Below, one piece after another: positions 40,988 to 48,739 of a stretch of 64,000 nucleotides of DNA (the stretch's first letter is position 1; each line of letters begins with the position of its first letter). Below the pieces are notes generated by a model that saw only the letters and a list, made by a program, of their open reading frames with translations, was not told the origin of the DNA and did no database searches. This stretch comes from Spirochaetota bacterium (GTDB lineage: Bacteria; Spirochaetota; Spirochaetia; Treponematales; UBA12059), in the NCBI GenBank assembly GCA_022703505.1, contig JAKLDN010000003.1:457226-521225 (forward strand). The letters are read 5' to 3'. The translations under genes were made by a program, and so were the position numbers.

Positions 40988-41602
40988 TCACCCCTCCTTC
41001 CGCCGTTTGGCGCGCAGTCGGTACAGGGCGATTCCGTACCCCAGGAGCAGGAAGGCTCCCGAGGGCAGGATGGCCAGACGGATGGGATAGATGATCAGGG
41101 ACCGCAAGTCCAGCACCGCACGGGACGTTTCCGTGGCGTACAGGGTCAGGATTCCGGAACCCGTCAGTTCCCGCAAGGCCGCGAATCCCAGCCAAGTCAG
41201 CAGGAGCCAGGCTGCGGAGCGGGCGTATTCCGGCAAGCGGTCCAGCCCCGACTGGCGCAGGGAACCCCGTAAAACGGAGAGCCCGAAGCAATTGAGGGCT
41301 ATCAAGGCCAGAAAGGGCGACAATCCGAAGGCCTCGGCCGGGAACACCGCGCGTATACCCAGTCCATAGAGCGCCGCGACCATACCGGACACGACCAGGG
41401 ACAGGTTGAACCGGATGGAGTCCCCGGAGACCCTTGAAAGGATGGGCACCAGGGCGGCCAGGATGACCGCGTGAACCCAGACGCCGATTCCCAGGATAAG
41501 GGCCCTCTGTAGCGTGATCGAAGGGATCAACATCGGGCAGAGCCCCGTCACGATCAGGAGCACCGGGTTCGAGGGGCCGGTTTTATCAGCAATCAGGGTC
41601 AT
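40988..41602 (-). CDS. rnfE: Electron transport complex subunit RnfE
   Basis: 204 residues, about six membrane helices. NPVLLIVTGLCPML (C22) and ALNCFGLSVLRG (C105) match the two conserved Cys segments that, with those of RnfA, ligate the membrane [2Fe-2S] cluster. The N-terminal NPVL..GLCP is well kept, unlike its RnfA partner. It overlaps rnfG by 4 bases and is 1 base from rnfA. Confidence 0.85.
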   Translation of the reverse strand: MTLIADKTGPSNPVLLIVTGLCPMLIPSITLQRALILGIGVWVHAVILAALVPILSRVSGDSIRFNLSLVVSGMVAALYGLGIRAVFPAEAFGLSPFLALIALNCFGLSVLRGSLRQSGLDRLPEYARSAAWLLLTWLGFAALRELTGSGILTLYATETSRAVLDLRSLIIYPIRLAILPSGAFLLLGYGIALYRLRAKRRKEG

Positions 41603-42135
41603 TTCCCACCCCCCAAATCCGAGTTCGGCAAGCGGGACGCGGCATCCAGGGCACGGTTCACGGAAAACTCCAGTTCCCCGGGATCCGCGGCCGCACCCAG
41701 GCCGCCCTTGGACTTCTTCTCTCGCTGACGGAGGAAGACCGCCAGTTCCTCGGCCCGTATTCCGGACGAACCTTCTCTCGGAACCGTCGAGACGATCCGC
41801 CCCCGCTCATCCATCAGGACCAGGAGTTCCGCGTTCCAGGCGGCTCCCTCGACAGAGACTGTCGCGCCGAGACCCGCAGGCCTTCCGTCCCGGGTGGATA
41901 TGGAATAGGCCCTGCGCACGGGGGGAGAAGGTCGTTTCTCCAGGGGCCGGACGTTCAGCGCGGTCCCGGATGGAACCAGGATGCGCGCCGCAGTCCGTTC
42001 CACGGAACCGGCGACCCTGGCGGATTCTGCGCGGTCCTGGATCATGGCGCCCAAGGCTATCGCGGTGGACAGGAGGGCGACCAGGGCGGCCGCCGCGGCG
42101 GTTTCCGCAGCCCGTTCCTTCGCGGAGTTGTTCAA
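41599..42135 (-). CDS. rnfG: Electron transport complex subunit RnfG, flavinylation Thr absent
   Basis: 178 residues from a TTG start at 42135 overlapping the rnfD TGA (TTGA), with a GGGGGTGGGG purine run upstream. One N-terminal helix (~14-33) precedes an FMN-binding-like domain (~75-165). RnfG normally carries FMN covalently on the Thr of an (S/T)GAT motif near the C-terminus; the aligned segment here reads GLGAAADPGELEFSVNRALD, so the Thr position is Ala (~149). The core segment AELLVLMDERGRIVSTVPR is weakly like the family. The protein is shorter than typical RnfG (~200). Confidence 0.75.
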   Translation of the reverse strand: MNNSAKERAAETAAAAALVALLSTAIALGAMIQDRAESARVAGSVERTAARILVPSGTALNVRPLEKRPSPPVRRAYSISTRDGRPAGLGATVSVEGAAWNAELLVLMDERGRIVSTVPREGSSGIRAEELAVFLRQREKKSKGGLGAAADPGELEFSVNRALDAASRLPNSDLGGGK

Positions 42136-43235
42136 TTCCCCACCCCCTGGGATGCGACCGAGCGGCGCCGGCTTCTCGCTGCGGGCAAGGCCGAATCCAG
42201 CAGGGATACCAGGCAGTTCATGATGATGACCGCATAGGCGGATCCCTCCGATCCCGCGCCGTATCGCCGGAACAGGAAGATCAAGGCGCCGACTCCGCTT
42301 CCGTACAGGAGCAGGCCCGGACGGGACATGGGCGAGGTCGAGGGATCCGTGGCACAGAAGAACGTGACCAGGAGAAAGCTGCCCGTGAAGAAGGCGAACA
42401 GCACGTCCCCGGAGAAGAGGGGTTCGGAACCCGTACCGAAGAGCCGGACCAGGATGCCGAAGACCAAGGCGCAGGCGGCGGGGATCTCCCATCGGACCAC
42501 GCGGCGTGCTACCAGGATGATGGATCCCGCCAGCAGGAAGAGCCCCGCCATTTCTCCCAGAGATCCCGGGCGTATCCCCAGGGCAAGGTCCACATAGCCT
42601 TCCGGCAGACGCGCCCCCAATCCCGAGAGGATCCCCTCGTTCAGACGGGCGGTTAGGGCCTTGTCCAGGCTCGAGATCCTGTACCCCGCCTCTCTAAGCA
42701 AGTCCATGGGCGGACCTTCGACGTTTTCCGATGCGCTCCGGAGCAATCCCAGTGGGGTCACGGAGCTAACCCCGTCCACCCCCGTGAGGAACCTGGGGGC
42801 TTTCCAACTGTTCAGGGCCCCGGGCCAGTTGACGTGGGAGAAAACGACCCCGGCCATGGCGGGGTTCATCCAGTTGGCCCCGAGACCTCCGAAGGACCAC
42901 TTTACCACCGCGATCGCGAAGACCGAGGAGAGGATCGGGATGTACAGGGGAACCGAGGGGGGCATGGAGAACCCGATCAAGAGGCCCGTCAGCAGGGCCG
43001 TACCGTCCATGAGGGTTCCCGGCCTCCGGACCAGGCTCAGACCGGCTTCCGCAGCCATGGCTGAAGCCACGGAGACCCCCACGATCACCAGGACGTCCGA
43101 CCCGAACAGGAAGACGGACCAGGCGAGGGACGGCAAGAGGCAGGTGATGATGAGCAGCATGAGGCTCGCTGTGGATTCCCGCACGTGGATGAAGGGTGCC
43201 GCGGAAACCAGGACGCCCTGACGGTTCGACTTCAT
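42132..43235 (-). CDS. rnfD: Electron transport complex subunit RnfD
   Basis: 367 residues with about nine membrane helices. The flavinylation region reads TGVDGVSSVTPLGLL: the Thr acceptor (T160) followed by Pro-Leu is kept, although SGAT became SSVT. GGLGANWMNPAMAG and FFCATDPSTSPMSRPG are conserved RnfD/NqrB segments. ATGA overlap with rnfC and TTGA with rnfG. RnfD is the main membrane subunit through which Na+ or H+ moves. Confidence 0.9.
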   Translation of the reverse strand: MKSNRQGVLVSAAPFIHVRESTASLMLLIITCLLPSLAWSVFLFGSDVLVIVGVSVASAMAAEAGLSLVRRPGTLMDGTALLTGLLIGFSMPPSVPLYIPILSSVFAIAVVKWSFGGLGANWMNPAMAGVVFSHVNWPGALNSWKAPRFLTGVDGVSSVTPLGLLRSASENVEGPPMDLLREAGYRISSLDKALTARLNEGILSGLGARLPEGYVDLALGIRPGSLGEMAGLFLLAGSIILVARRVVRWEIPAACALVFGILVRLFGTGSEPLFSGDVLFAFFTGSFLLVTFFCATDPSTSPMSRPGLLLYGSGVGALIFLFRRYGAGSEGSAYAVIIMNCLVSLLDSALPAARSRRRSVASQGVGN

Positions 43236-44560
43236 GCCGTTTTTCCTCCCGCCGCTCCCGCCTTGAAGGCTCCCTTCCGGGCCAGGGAAAAGGCCTGAAC
43301 CAGGGGAAGCCGGGCAGGGCAGAGATAGGCGCAGCTTCCGCACTCCGTACAGGCGCCCAAACCCTCGGACACGGCCTCGGCGACCTGTCTCCGCACGATG
43401 CACTTGAAGAGGCGGGACGGGTCCAGCCGCATGGGACAGGCCAGGATGCAGCGGCCGCAACGGAGACACGCCGTGGTGCGATGCCGGTGGGTTTCCGCGG
43501 AGGTCAGGGCCACGACGGATTTCGTGGTCTTGAGGATGGGGAAATCCAGGTCCGCCACGGCGCTGCCCCGGAAGGGACCGTTCAAGACGATGCACTCCGG
43601 GGCCGAGCTGAATCCGCCGCACTCCTCCAGCAATTCCCCGATGGAGGTGCCGATTCGGGCCCGCAGGATGCCGGGAGTCTTAACCGCGTCTCCGGTGACG
43701 GTGATGTACCTCTCGATCTGGGGCCTGTTCAGGGCCACCGCGTCGTACACGGAGGCGACGGTGCCGACGGTAAGTACGATCATCTCCTCGGAAGGCGCTT
43801 TCTTGCCGGACAGGGCTTCCTTCAGGAGGGCGGGGAGATCCTGGGGGTACCGGGGCTCCAGGAGCACGGCCTCCACGGAAGGCCCCTCATCCCCGGGTTC
43901 GGTCCGTGCGGGCCGGTCCAGGAAGGGAGATTCCGGGTCGTCCACGGCGATCAGGGTGCGCACGGGCGACAGGCCCCTCTGCAGGATGGCGATACCCTCC
44001 CGGATCGCCTCCCCCCGTTCCTTGAGTATGGCCAGGCCGGATGAATTCCAGGGATCGCTCTCCAAGCAGCTGATGACAAGGACGCAGGCCCCCCGCGTCC
44101 CCTTGGGATCGTGGAGGCGTTCGAACAGGGGGGTACCCGAACCGTCATCCTCCACGACCCCCTTGTCCGCGATTGTCCTGAGGATTTGATGCTTGGACAT
44201 CCCCTTCCAGGGAAAGGTTTCCGGCTTCCTGCCCAGCCGGTCGAAGGATCCCTCCAGGGCGACGGCAAGCGCCTCCACCTGGCCTCCCTGGAGATCCGGC
44301 AGCCTTTGGATGCTCGTAACGATGCCCGGAATCGGGGAGTGAATGTTGGAGGATCCCGCCCCCGCGGCCTTTCCCACGAGCTGGCCTTCCCGGATCGACT
44401 CCCCGACCTCCACGACCCTCCGGGCGGGAGCGCCGGAATGCTGCCGTAGAGGGATCAATGCGTCGGTCGGCAGAAAGGCCGTCATGACGGGGTATTCGAT
44501 CGGCAGCCGTTTCGGGGGAATCGTGATTCCTCCGTATTTGAAGGTGCGAATGACGGTCAT
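43232..44560 (-). CDS. rnfC: Electron transport complex subunit RnfC, NADH/FMN loop degenerate
   Basis: 442 residues. A biotinyl-like hammerhead (HSGAPARRVVEVGESIREGQ, ~41-60) is intact and an SLBB-like segment (VTGDAVKTPGILRARIG) is present. So are two ferredoxin motifs, CLRCGRCILACP (C365-C375) and CTECGSCAYLCP (C404-C414). But the glycine-rich FMN/NADH loop expected as GxGGAGFPT reads GVVEDDGSGTPL (~134-145), and the following NAAECEPY-type segment reads ISCLESDPW. RnfC normally oxidises NADH or reduces NAD+; that site looks lost. The start overlaps the upstream membrane protein gene by 4 bases. Confidence 0.88.
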   Translation of the reverse strand: MTVIRTFKYGGITIPPKRLPIEYPVMTAFLPTDALIPLRQHSGAPARRVVEVGESIREGQLVGKAAGAGSSNIHSPIPGIVTSIQRLPDLQGGQVEALAVALEGSFDRLGRKPETFPWKGMSKHQILRTIADKGVVEDDGSGTPLFERLHDPKGTRGACVLVISCLESDPWNSSGLAILKERGEAIREGIAILQRGLSPVRTLIAVDDPESPFLDRPARTEPGDEGPSVEAVLLEPRYPQDLPALLKEALSGKKAPSEEMIVLTVGTVASVYDAVALNRPQIERYITVTGDAVKTPGILRARIGTSIGELLEECGGFSSAPECIVLNGPFRGSAVADLDFPILKTTKSVVALTSAETHRHRTTACLRCGRCILACPMRLDPSRLFKCIVRRQVAEAVSEGLGACTECGSCAYLCPARLPLVQAFSLARKGAFKAGAAGGKTA

Positions 44561-46116
44561 CTCCTTGATGCGACCCGGGTGATTCCCCGGGCATGGATCG
44601 GAAGCCGGATGCCCTTCCGTGCCGTTCCCAGCACGACGGGCGCGAGGAAGATTATATAAAAGAAAACATCCCTTAACGCAAGGCTTGCGGAAACCCCGCC
44701 TTCCTGAGGGAATCCCACCCGGGGATTCACGATGCCCCCTTGATCGGCCAGCACGGCCCCGATCCCGGTATTGGACTCCTCCTGAAGGGCGTTCCGAACC
44801 CAGGCGTTGTCGAACTCCGCTACCGTTTCCCGGGTCCGGACAACCTGGGCCCCTTCCGGGCTGAATCGCTCCAGGGTCGCCGATTCCAGGCTGCCGTACG
44901 CCCGGGTACCGATCCTGGAATACGGGAGGGCTTCCTGGTGTACCCGGTGGGCCACCGCGTCCGCCAGGGAGGGCAAGCCGGGTTCGGTCCGATCCCGCAG
45001 GAGCCGCTCCACGCCTCGGGCGTCCGGGTACCTCGACGCGATCACGGGTCCGGGCAGGGGAAGGGGTGACCGGGGGGAAACTCTTCCCCGGGAAATACCC
45101 GGGAAGACGAAAAGGATCCCCTGGAGGCCCAGGACAGCCAGACACGCGGCTATTGCGGCCCGGGACCGGCGGCTCAAGCTCCTGTCCTGATCCTCTCGAA
45201 GCCGTCGGGTATCCAGGGGAATGCCCATGAACACCCCATGGACCCGTCGACAAGCCTTCCATATCTCCAAATACTCAAGCCCTAGGATCAGGCAGACCGA
45301 TGAGCCCAGGGAAAAACATAGTCCCGGAAGATAGGACGGGTCGAGAATACCCGGGAGCCCCAGGATAAGGGTTTGAGGCAGGAACCGCAGGCTCCGCCGG
45401 ATCCCCATAGCGGCCCGGATCGATCCCGGCTCCCCTCCGACCTCTTCCATAAAAGAGAACAGGACAAGGTATCCCCAGACGCCGCCGAACGCCGCGGCGA
45501 GACGCCCGGAAATCCAGAGCGGAAGCCAGGGAAGGGCGGCGGCCGGGGCCAGCCATTTCCGGCGGCGCGATGTGAACGCCCAGTATCCGCACAGGACGAT
45601 TCCGGGAATCCAGGACAGACCCGGACCGCCGCGCCGGGTTCGTTCGGGCGGGTTCCAGGCTTCCGGGGAGAGGGCCCGGGACAGGGCCCGGGACGCTCGG
45701 GAACCCGCCGCGGCGGGGATATACAGGATGCTCCAGGACAGCTCGCCGTCTTGAATGCGGAAATAGCCTGTAAGGCCCTCCAGCCAGGGGGTGTTCCGAG
45801 GATCCCCGGGGACCAGCCTTTTTTGGGCCTGCGCCAGGCTTACCCTTCTTGTGCTCACGAAGTCCGAAAGATGGACGGTCTGGGAGGATTCGGACCAGAC
45901 GGGGCCTATCCCCGCGTCCTCGAGGATCCGAAGGGCTTGTTCCGTGGACGGACCGGTCCGGACCAGGATCAGGTTCCAGTTCCTCCACTCGGCCGGGAAC
46001 GGCGGGGCCGAAGGAAGAATCCAATAGGACACGGCGGCCAGGAGCAAGGCTCCCGCGAAGGGTAGGAGGAATCTAGAAGCCCTGGGGCCGGCTGCCGGGG
46101 AAGCGTCGGACATCAC
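44557..46116 (-). CDS. Large membrane protein of unknown function heading the rnf genes
   Basis: 519 residues. One N-terminal helix (~17-34), a soluble part (~35-150), a cluster of ~6-7 hydrophobic helices (~152-340), a second extracytoplasmic part (~350-485) and a C-terminal helix (~487-505). Family not recognised. The soluble segment AYGSLESATLERFSPEGAQVV and DQGGIVNPRVGFPQEGGV show no catalytic motif known to me. Its stop overlaps the rnfC start (ATGA) and its start lies 6 bases after the DUF212 gene, so it is made with the Rnf complex and may be an accessory subunit or assembly factor (inference). The ATG pair at 46116/46113 leaves the exact start open. Confidence 0.7.
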   Translation of the reverse strand: MMSDASPAAGPRASRFLLPFAGALLLAAVSYWILPSAPPFPAEWRNWNLILVRTGPSTEQALRILEDAGIGPVWSESSQTVHLSDFVSTRRVSLAQAQKRLVPGDPRNTPWLEGLTGYFRIQDGELSWSILYIPAAAGSRASRALSRALSPEAWNPPERTRRGGPGLSWIPGIVLCGYWAFTSRRRKWLAPAAALPWLPLWISGRLAAAFGGVWGYLVLFSFMEEVGGEPGSIRAAMGIRRSLRFLPQTLILGLPGILDPSYLPGLCFSLGSSVCLILGLEYLEIWKACRRVHGVFMGIPLDTRRLREDQDRSLSRRSRAAIAACLAVLGLQGILFVFPGISRGRVSPRSPLPLPGPVIASRYPDARGVERLLRDRTEPGLPSLADAVAHRVHQEALPYSRIGTRAYGSLESATLERFSPEGAQVVRTRETVAEFDNAWVRNALQEESNTGIGAVLADQGGIVNPRVGFPQEGGVSASLALRDVFFYIIFLAPVVLGTARKGIRLPIHARGITRVASRR

Positions 46117-46122
46117 GGCGGG

Positions 46123-46608
46123 CTATAGCGTGCAGAACGCCAGGGAAAAAAAGAAGCCCAGAAGGCCGCCCACCAGAACCTGGGGCAGGGTATGACCGTG
46201 AATTTCCTTTACAGGCCGGCTCGGAATCTCGAGCCGGTCTTCCAGGTCCTGCTGCAGGGCGTTGATCGCCCGGGCCTGCATGCCCGCCGCCCGGCGGACC
46301 CCCAGGGCGTCCCGGATCACGATCATGGAAAAGAAGAAAGACAGGGTGAAGACGCTGGACCGGACCCCTTCCGTGAGGGCGATGGAGGTCGTTATGGCGA
46401 CCACGAGGGCGCTGTGGCTGGAGGGCATCCCTCCGGTGCGCCACAGGAGGGTCTCCGCGATGTCCCGGAGGGACTTTACCTTGTTCCGGGACAGCCCGAT
46501 GAGCGCCTTGATGAACTGGGCCGTAAAGAGACTTACGGCCGCGGAAAGAAAGACGGGATTGCGCAGGAGATCCTGCAGCCCCCCCGAACCGATCGGCGTC
46601 CCCTGCAT
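46123..46608 (-). CDS. Divergent PAP2-family membrane protein (DUF212, YuiD-like)
   Basis: 161 residues, four hydrophobic segments. The family signature GGMPSSHSALVVA (~59-71) carries the SxxH phosphatase-like motif; IRDALGVRRAAGMQA and KEIHGHTLPQVLVGG complete it. Members are possible lipid-phosphate phosphatases. It is the first gene of the transcript entering the rnf operon. The ATG at 46608 is 6 bases from a -10-like box with a perfect TTGACA 17 bases further upstream, and has no ribosome site. Confidence 0.85.
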   Translation of the reverse strand: MQGTPIGSGGLQDLLRNPVFLSAAVSLFTAQFIKALIGLSRNKVKSLRDIAETLLWRTGGMPSSHSALVVAITTSIALTEGVRSSVFTLSFFFSMIVIRDALGVRRAAGMQARAINALQQDLEDRLEIPSRPVKEIHGHTLPQVLVGGLLGFFFSLAFCTL

Positions 46609-46614
46609 TAGGGT

Positions 46615-46643
46615 ACTCTCCCCCAGCGGGGAAGGATTGTCAA
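46615..46643 (-). promoter_or_regulatory. Promoter of the DUF212-rnf operon, leaderless geometry
   Basis: TTGACA (46643-46638), 17 bases, GAGAGT (46620-46615; matches A2, A4 and T6 of the -10), 6 bases, ATG at 46608. The -35s of this and the divergent rluA-type promoter are ~41 bases apart. Confidence 0.5.
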
Positions 46644-46684
46644 GGCATCGGACCCCCTGAGGACCGGGATACGGATACTTTTCC

Positions 46685-46713
46685 TTGACTCATTTTGATA
46701 CAACGCGTAGGAT
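46685..46713 (+). promoter_or_regulatory. Promoter of the pseudouridine synthase gene, leaderless geometry
   Basis: TTGACT (46685-46690), 17 bases, TAGGAT (46708-46713), 5 bases, ATG at 46719. The start codon is at the predicted transcription start. Confidence 0.65.
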
Positions 46714-46718
46714 GAGGC

Positions 46719-47687
46719 ATGGCCCTTCGGGATAGCTTCATCGCCGGACGAGACGACGACGGCAAGCGTGTGGATCGCGTCGTCCGGCGTTTGTTGGGCG
46801 ACGTTCCCCTTTCCGCGGTATTCAAAGCCCTTCGAACAGGATCGGTTCGCGTAAACGGCCGAAAGCCCCAACCCGCCGACCGCGTGCGGGAAGGGGATGC
46901 TTTCGCGATCACCGACCTGCGCTTCGCCGCGGCCTCCGCCACGACCGCCCCGGGCTTCCGGGACCGCGATTCCGGTGCCGCTCCGGACCTCGCCCGTCTC
47001 ATCATTCTGGAAACCGAGGATCTCCTCTTCCTGAACAAACCCCGGGGAGTGCTCTCCCACGGCCCCGGGGGCTTGGACGAGTCGGTCCTGGCCTATCTAT
47101 CCTACAAGGCCGGGAAATCCCTTTCCTTCGCCCCGGCCCCCCTCCATCGCCTGGACAGGAACACGACGGGCCTCCTGGTAGCTTCCAAGACACTTCGGGG
47201 TGCGCGGGCTTTCAGCGCGGCCCTTCAGGACCGGACCGTAGAAAAACGATACATCGCCGTATTGCGGGGTCGCCTGGACCGCAAGGACCATTGGGTCGAC
47301 AGCCTGGAGCGCCTTTCCAAGCAGAGGCGGACCCTGCGATCCGCCCTGGCCGTGCACCGAAAAGCGGTCACCCTGGTGGAACCCATAGCCGCGAACGGGG
47401 CGTTTACCCTGGCGGACATCCGGATTCTCACGGGCTTGACCCACCAGATCCGGGCCCAGGCCGCCCTGCGGGGCCGGCCCCTGGCGGGGGACGTCAAGTA
47501 TGGCGGAGGTGCGGAGCCGCACGGATACATCCTGCACGCGTACCGACTCGATTTTCCGGAGGAATTCGAGGCCGACGCCCCGCGTACCGTCATAGCCCCG
47601 GTGCCCGAGGACACCGCTCTGCGGCTCCGGGAACGATTCGGGCCGAAAATCCTGCTATCCGCCCCGCCCGGGATCATTCCTCCTTGA
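46719..47687 (+). CDS. RluA-family pseudouridine synthase (RluC/RluD type)
   Basis: 322 residues. An N-terminal S4 domain (~15-65; VFKALRTGSVRVNGRKPQPA) is followed by the catalytic domain with LHRLDRNTTGLLVASK (catalytic Asp, ~143) and GLTHQIRAQAALRGRPLAGD. It modifies uridines in 23S rRNA. The ATG is preceded by GATGAGGC, not a proper ribosome site, and coincides with the predicted transcription start. It ends 77 bases before hflK. Confidence 0.9.
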   Translation: MALRDSFIAGRDDDGKRVDRVVRRLLGDVPLSAVFKALRTGSVRVNGRKPQPADRVREGDAFAITDLRFAAASATTAPGFRDRDSGAAPDLARLIILETEDLLFLNKPRGVLSHGPGGLDESVLAYLSYKAGKSLSFAPAPLHRLDRNTTGLLVASKTLRGARAFSAALQDRTVEKRYIAVLRGRLDRKDHWVDSLERLSKQRRTLRSALAVHRKAVTLVEPIAANGAFTLADIRILTGLTHQIRAQAALRGRPLAGDVKYGGGAEPHGYILHAYRLDFPEEFEADAPRTVIAPVPEDTALRLRERFGPKILLSAPPGIIPP

Positions 47688-47712
47688 ACCCCGCCCGCAT
47701 AGTCAGTACCCT
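47684..47712 (+). promoter_or_regulatory. hflK: Candidate hflK promoter
   Basis: TTGAAC (47684-47689), 17 bases, TACCCT (47707-47712). The -35 overlaps the end of the upstream gene. It predicts a ~45-base leader with the strong AAGGAGGT ribosome site. Confidence 0.5.
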
Positions 47713-47764
47713 TGATCCTTGAGGGATGGCGTCCCGAGCGAGCGGTCCCGAAAAGGAGGTGAGG

Positions 47765-48739
47765 ATGCCCCCGAAATTTCGCGAACCCATGCGCCTGAAC
47801 CTGAAACCGCGCACCGTCATCGTGATCGTCATCGTCCTCGCGGCGGGGATCTTCCTGGGTACCAGTTTCTTCGTGGTGGATACCACGGAACGCGGCGTGT
47901 TGACGACCTTCGGGCAGTACACGAAGACCGCCGAACCGGGGCTGCACTGGAAGATACCCTTCGGGATCCAGAGGCACTACAACGTCAAGACCGAAGTCGT
48001 CCAGGTCGAGGAGTTCGGTTACCGGACGGAACGCCTGGGCGTACAGGCGGTATACTCGGACAAAGAGTATCCGGATGAGGCCACGATGCTGACCGGAGAC
48101 CTGAACATCGTGGACGTGGAATGGATCATCCAGTACCGGATCACGGATCCCAAGGCCTGGCTCTTCAATTTCTCCGCCTCCGAGCGGACCCGCACCATCC
48201 GGGACATCTCCCAGTCCGCCATGAACATGCTGGTCGGGGACCGGACCATCCTGAACGTCCTCGGTCCCGAACGCGTGGCCATAGAGACCGCGTGCCTGGA
48301 GATCATGAACGAGACCCTGGCGGGGTACGACATGGGAGTCCGGATCATCGCGGTCAAGCTCCAGAACATCGTGCCCCCCAAGGGGGTCCAGCAGGCTTTC
48401 GAGGATGTCAACAAAGCCATACAGGACATGAACCGGCTGATCAACGAAGGCAAGGAAGCCTACAACCAGGAGATCCCGAAGGCCCGGGGACAGGCGGACC
48501 AGCAGATCCAGATCGCCCGGGGCTACGCGGCGGAGCGGGTCAACAAGGCGCGAGGAGACGTGGCGCGGTTCGCCTCGGTCTACAACGAGTACCGGAAAGC
48601 TCCTGAGGTCACCCGGGAACGGCTCTACTACGAGATGATCGAGCAGGTATTCGAAGGGGAAACCTCGGTGGAGCTGATCGACAAGGAGCTCTCCAACTTC
48701 ATCCCGCTCAAGAATCTGGGAACGGGAGGAAACCGATGA
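47765..48739 (+). CDS. hflK: Membrane protease modulator HflK (SPFH/band 7)
   Basis: 324 residues. The ATG at 47765 has AAGGAGGT 4 bases upstream; an ATG at 47726 lacks a site. One N-terminal helix (~15-37), then a band 7 domain (TTERGVLTTFGQYTKTAEPG; VDVEWIIQYRITDPKAWLFN) and a coiled C-terminal part (~220-300). HflK and HflC form a large cage around FtsH. hflC follows with an ATGA overlap. Confidence 0.92.
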   Translation: MPPKFREPMRLNLKPRTVIVIVIVLAAGIFLGTSFFVVDTTERGVLTTFGQYTKTAEPGLHWKIPFGIQRHYNVKTEVVQVEEFGYRTERLGVQAVYSDKEYPDEATMLTGDLNIVDVEWIIQYRITDPKAWLFNFSASERTRTIRDISQSAMNMLVGDRTILNVLGPERVAIETACLEIMNETLAGYDMGVRIIAVKLQNIVPPKGVQQAFEDVNKAIQDMNRLINEGKEAYNQEIPKARGQADQQIQIARGYAAERVNKARGDVARFASVYNEYRKAPEVTRERLYYEMIEQVFEGETSVELIDKELSNFIPLKNLGTGGNR

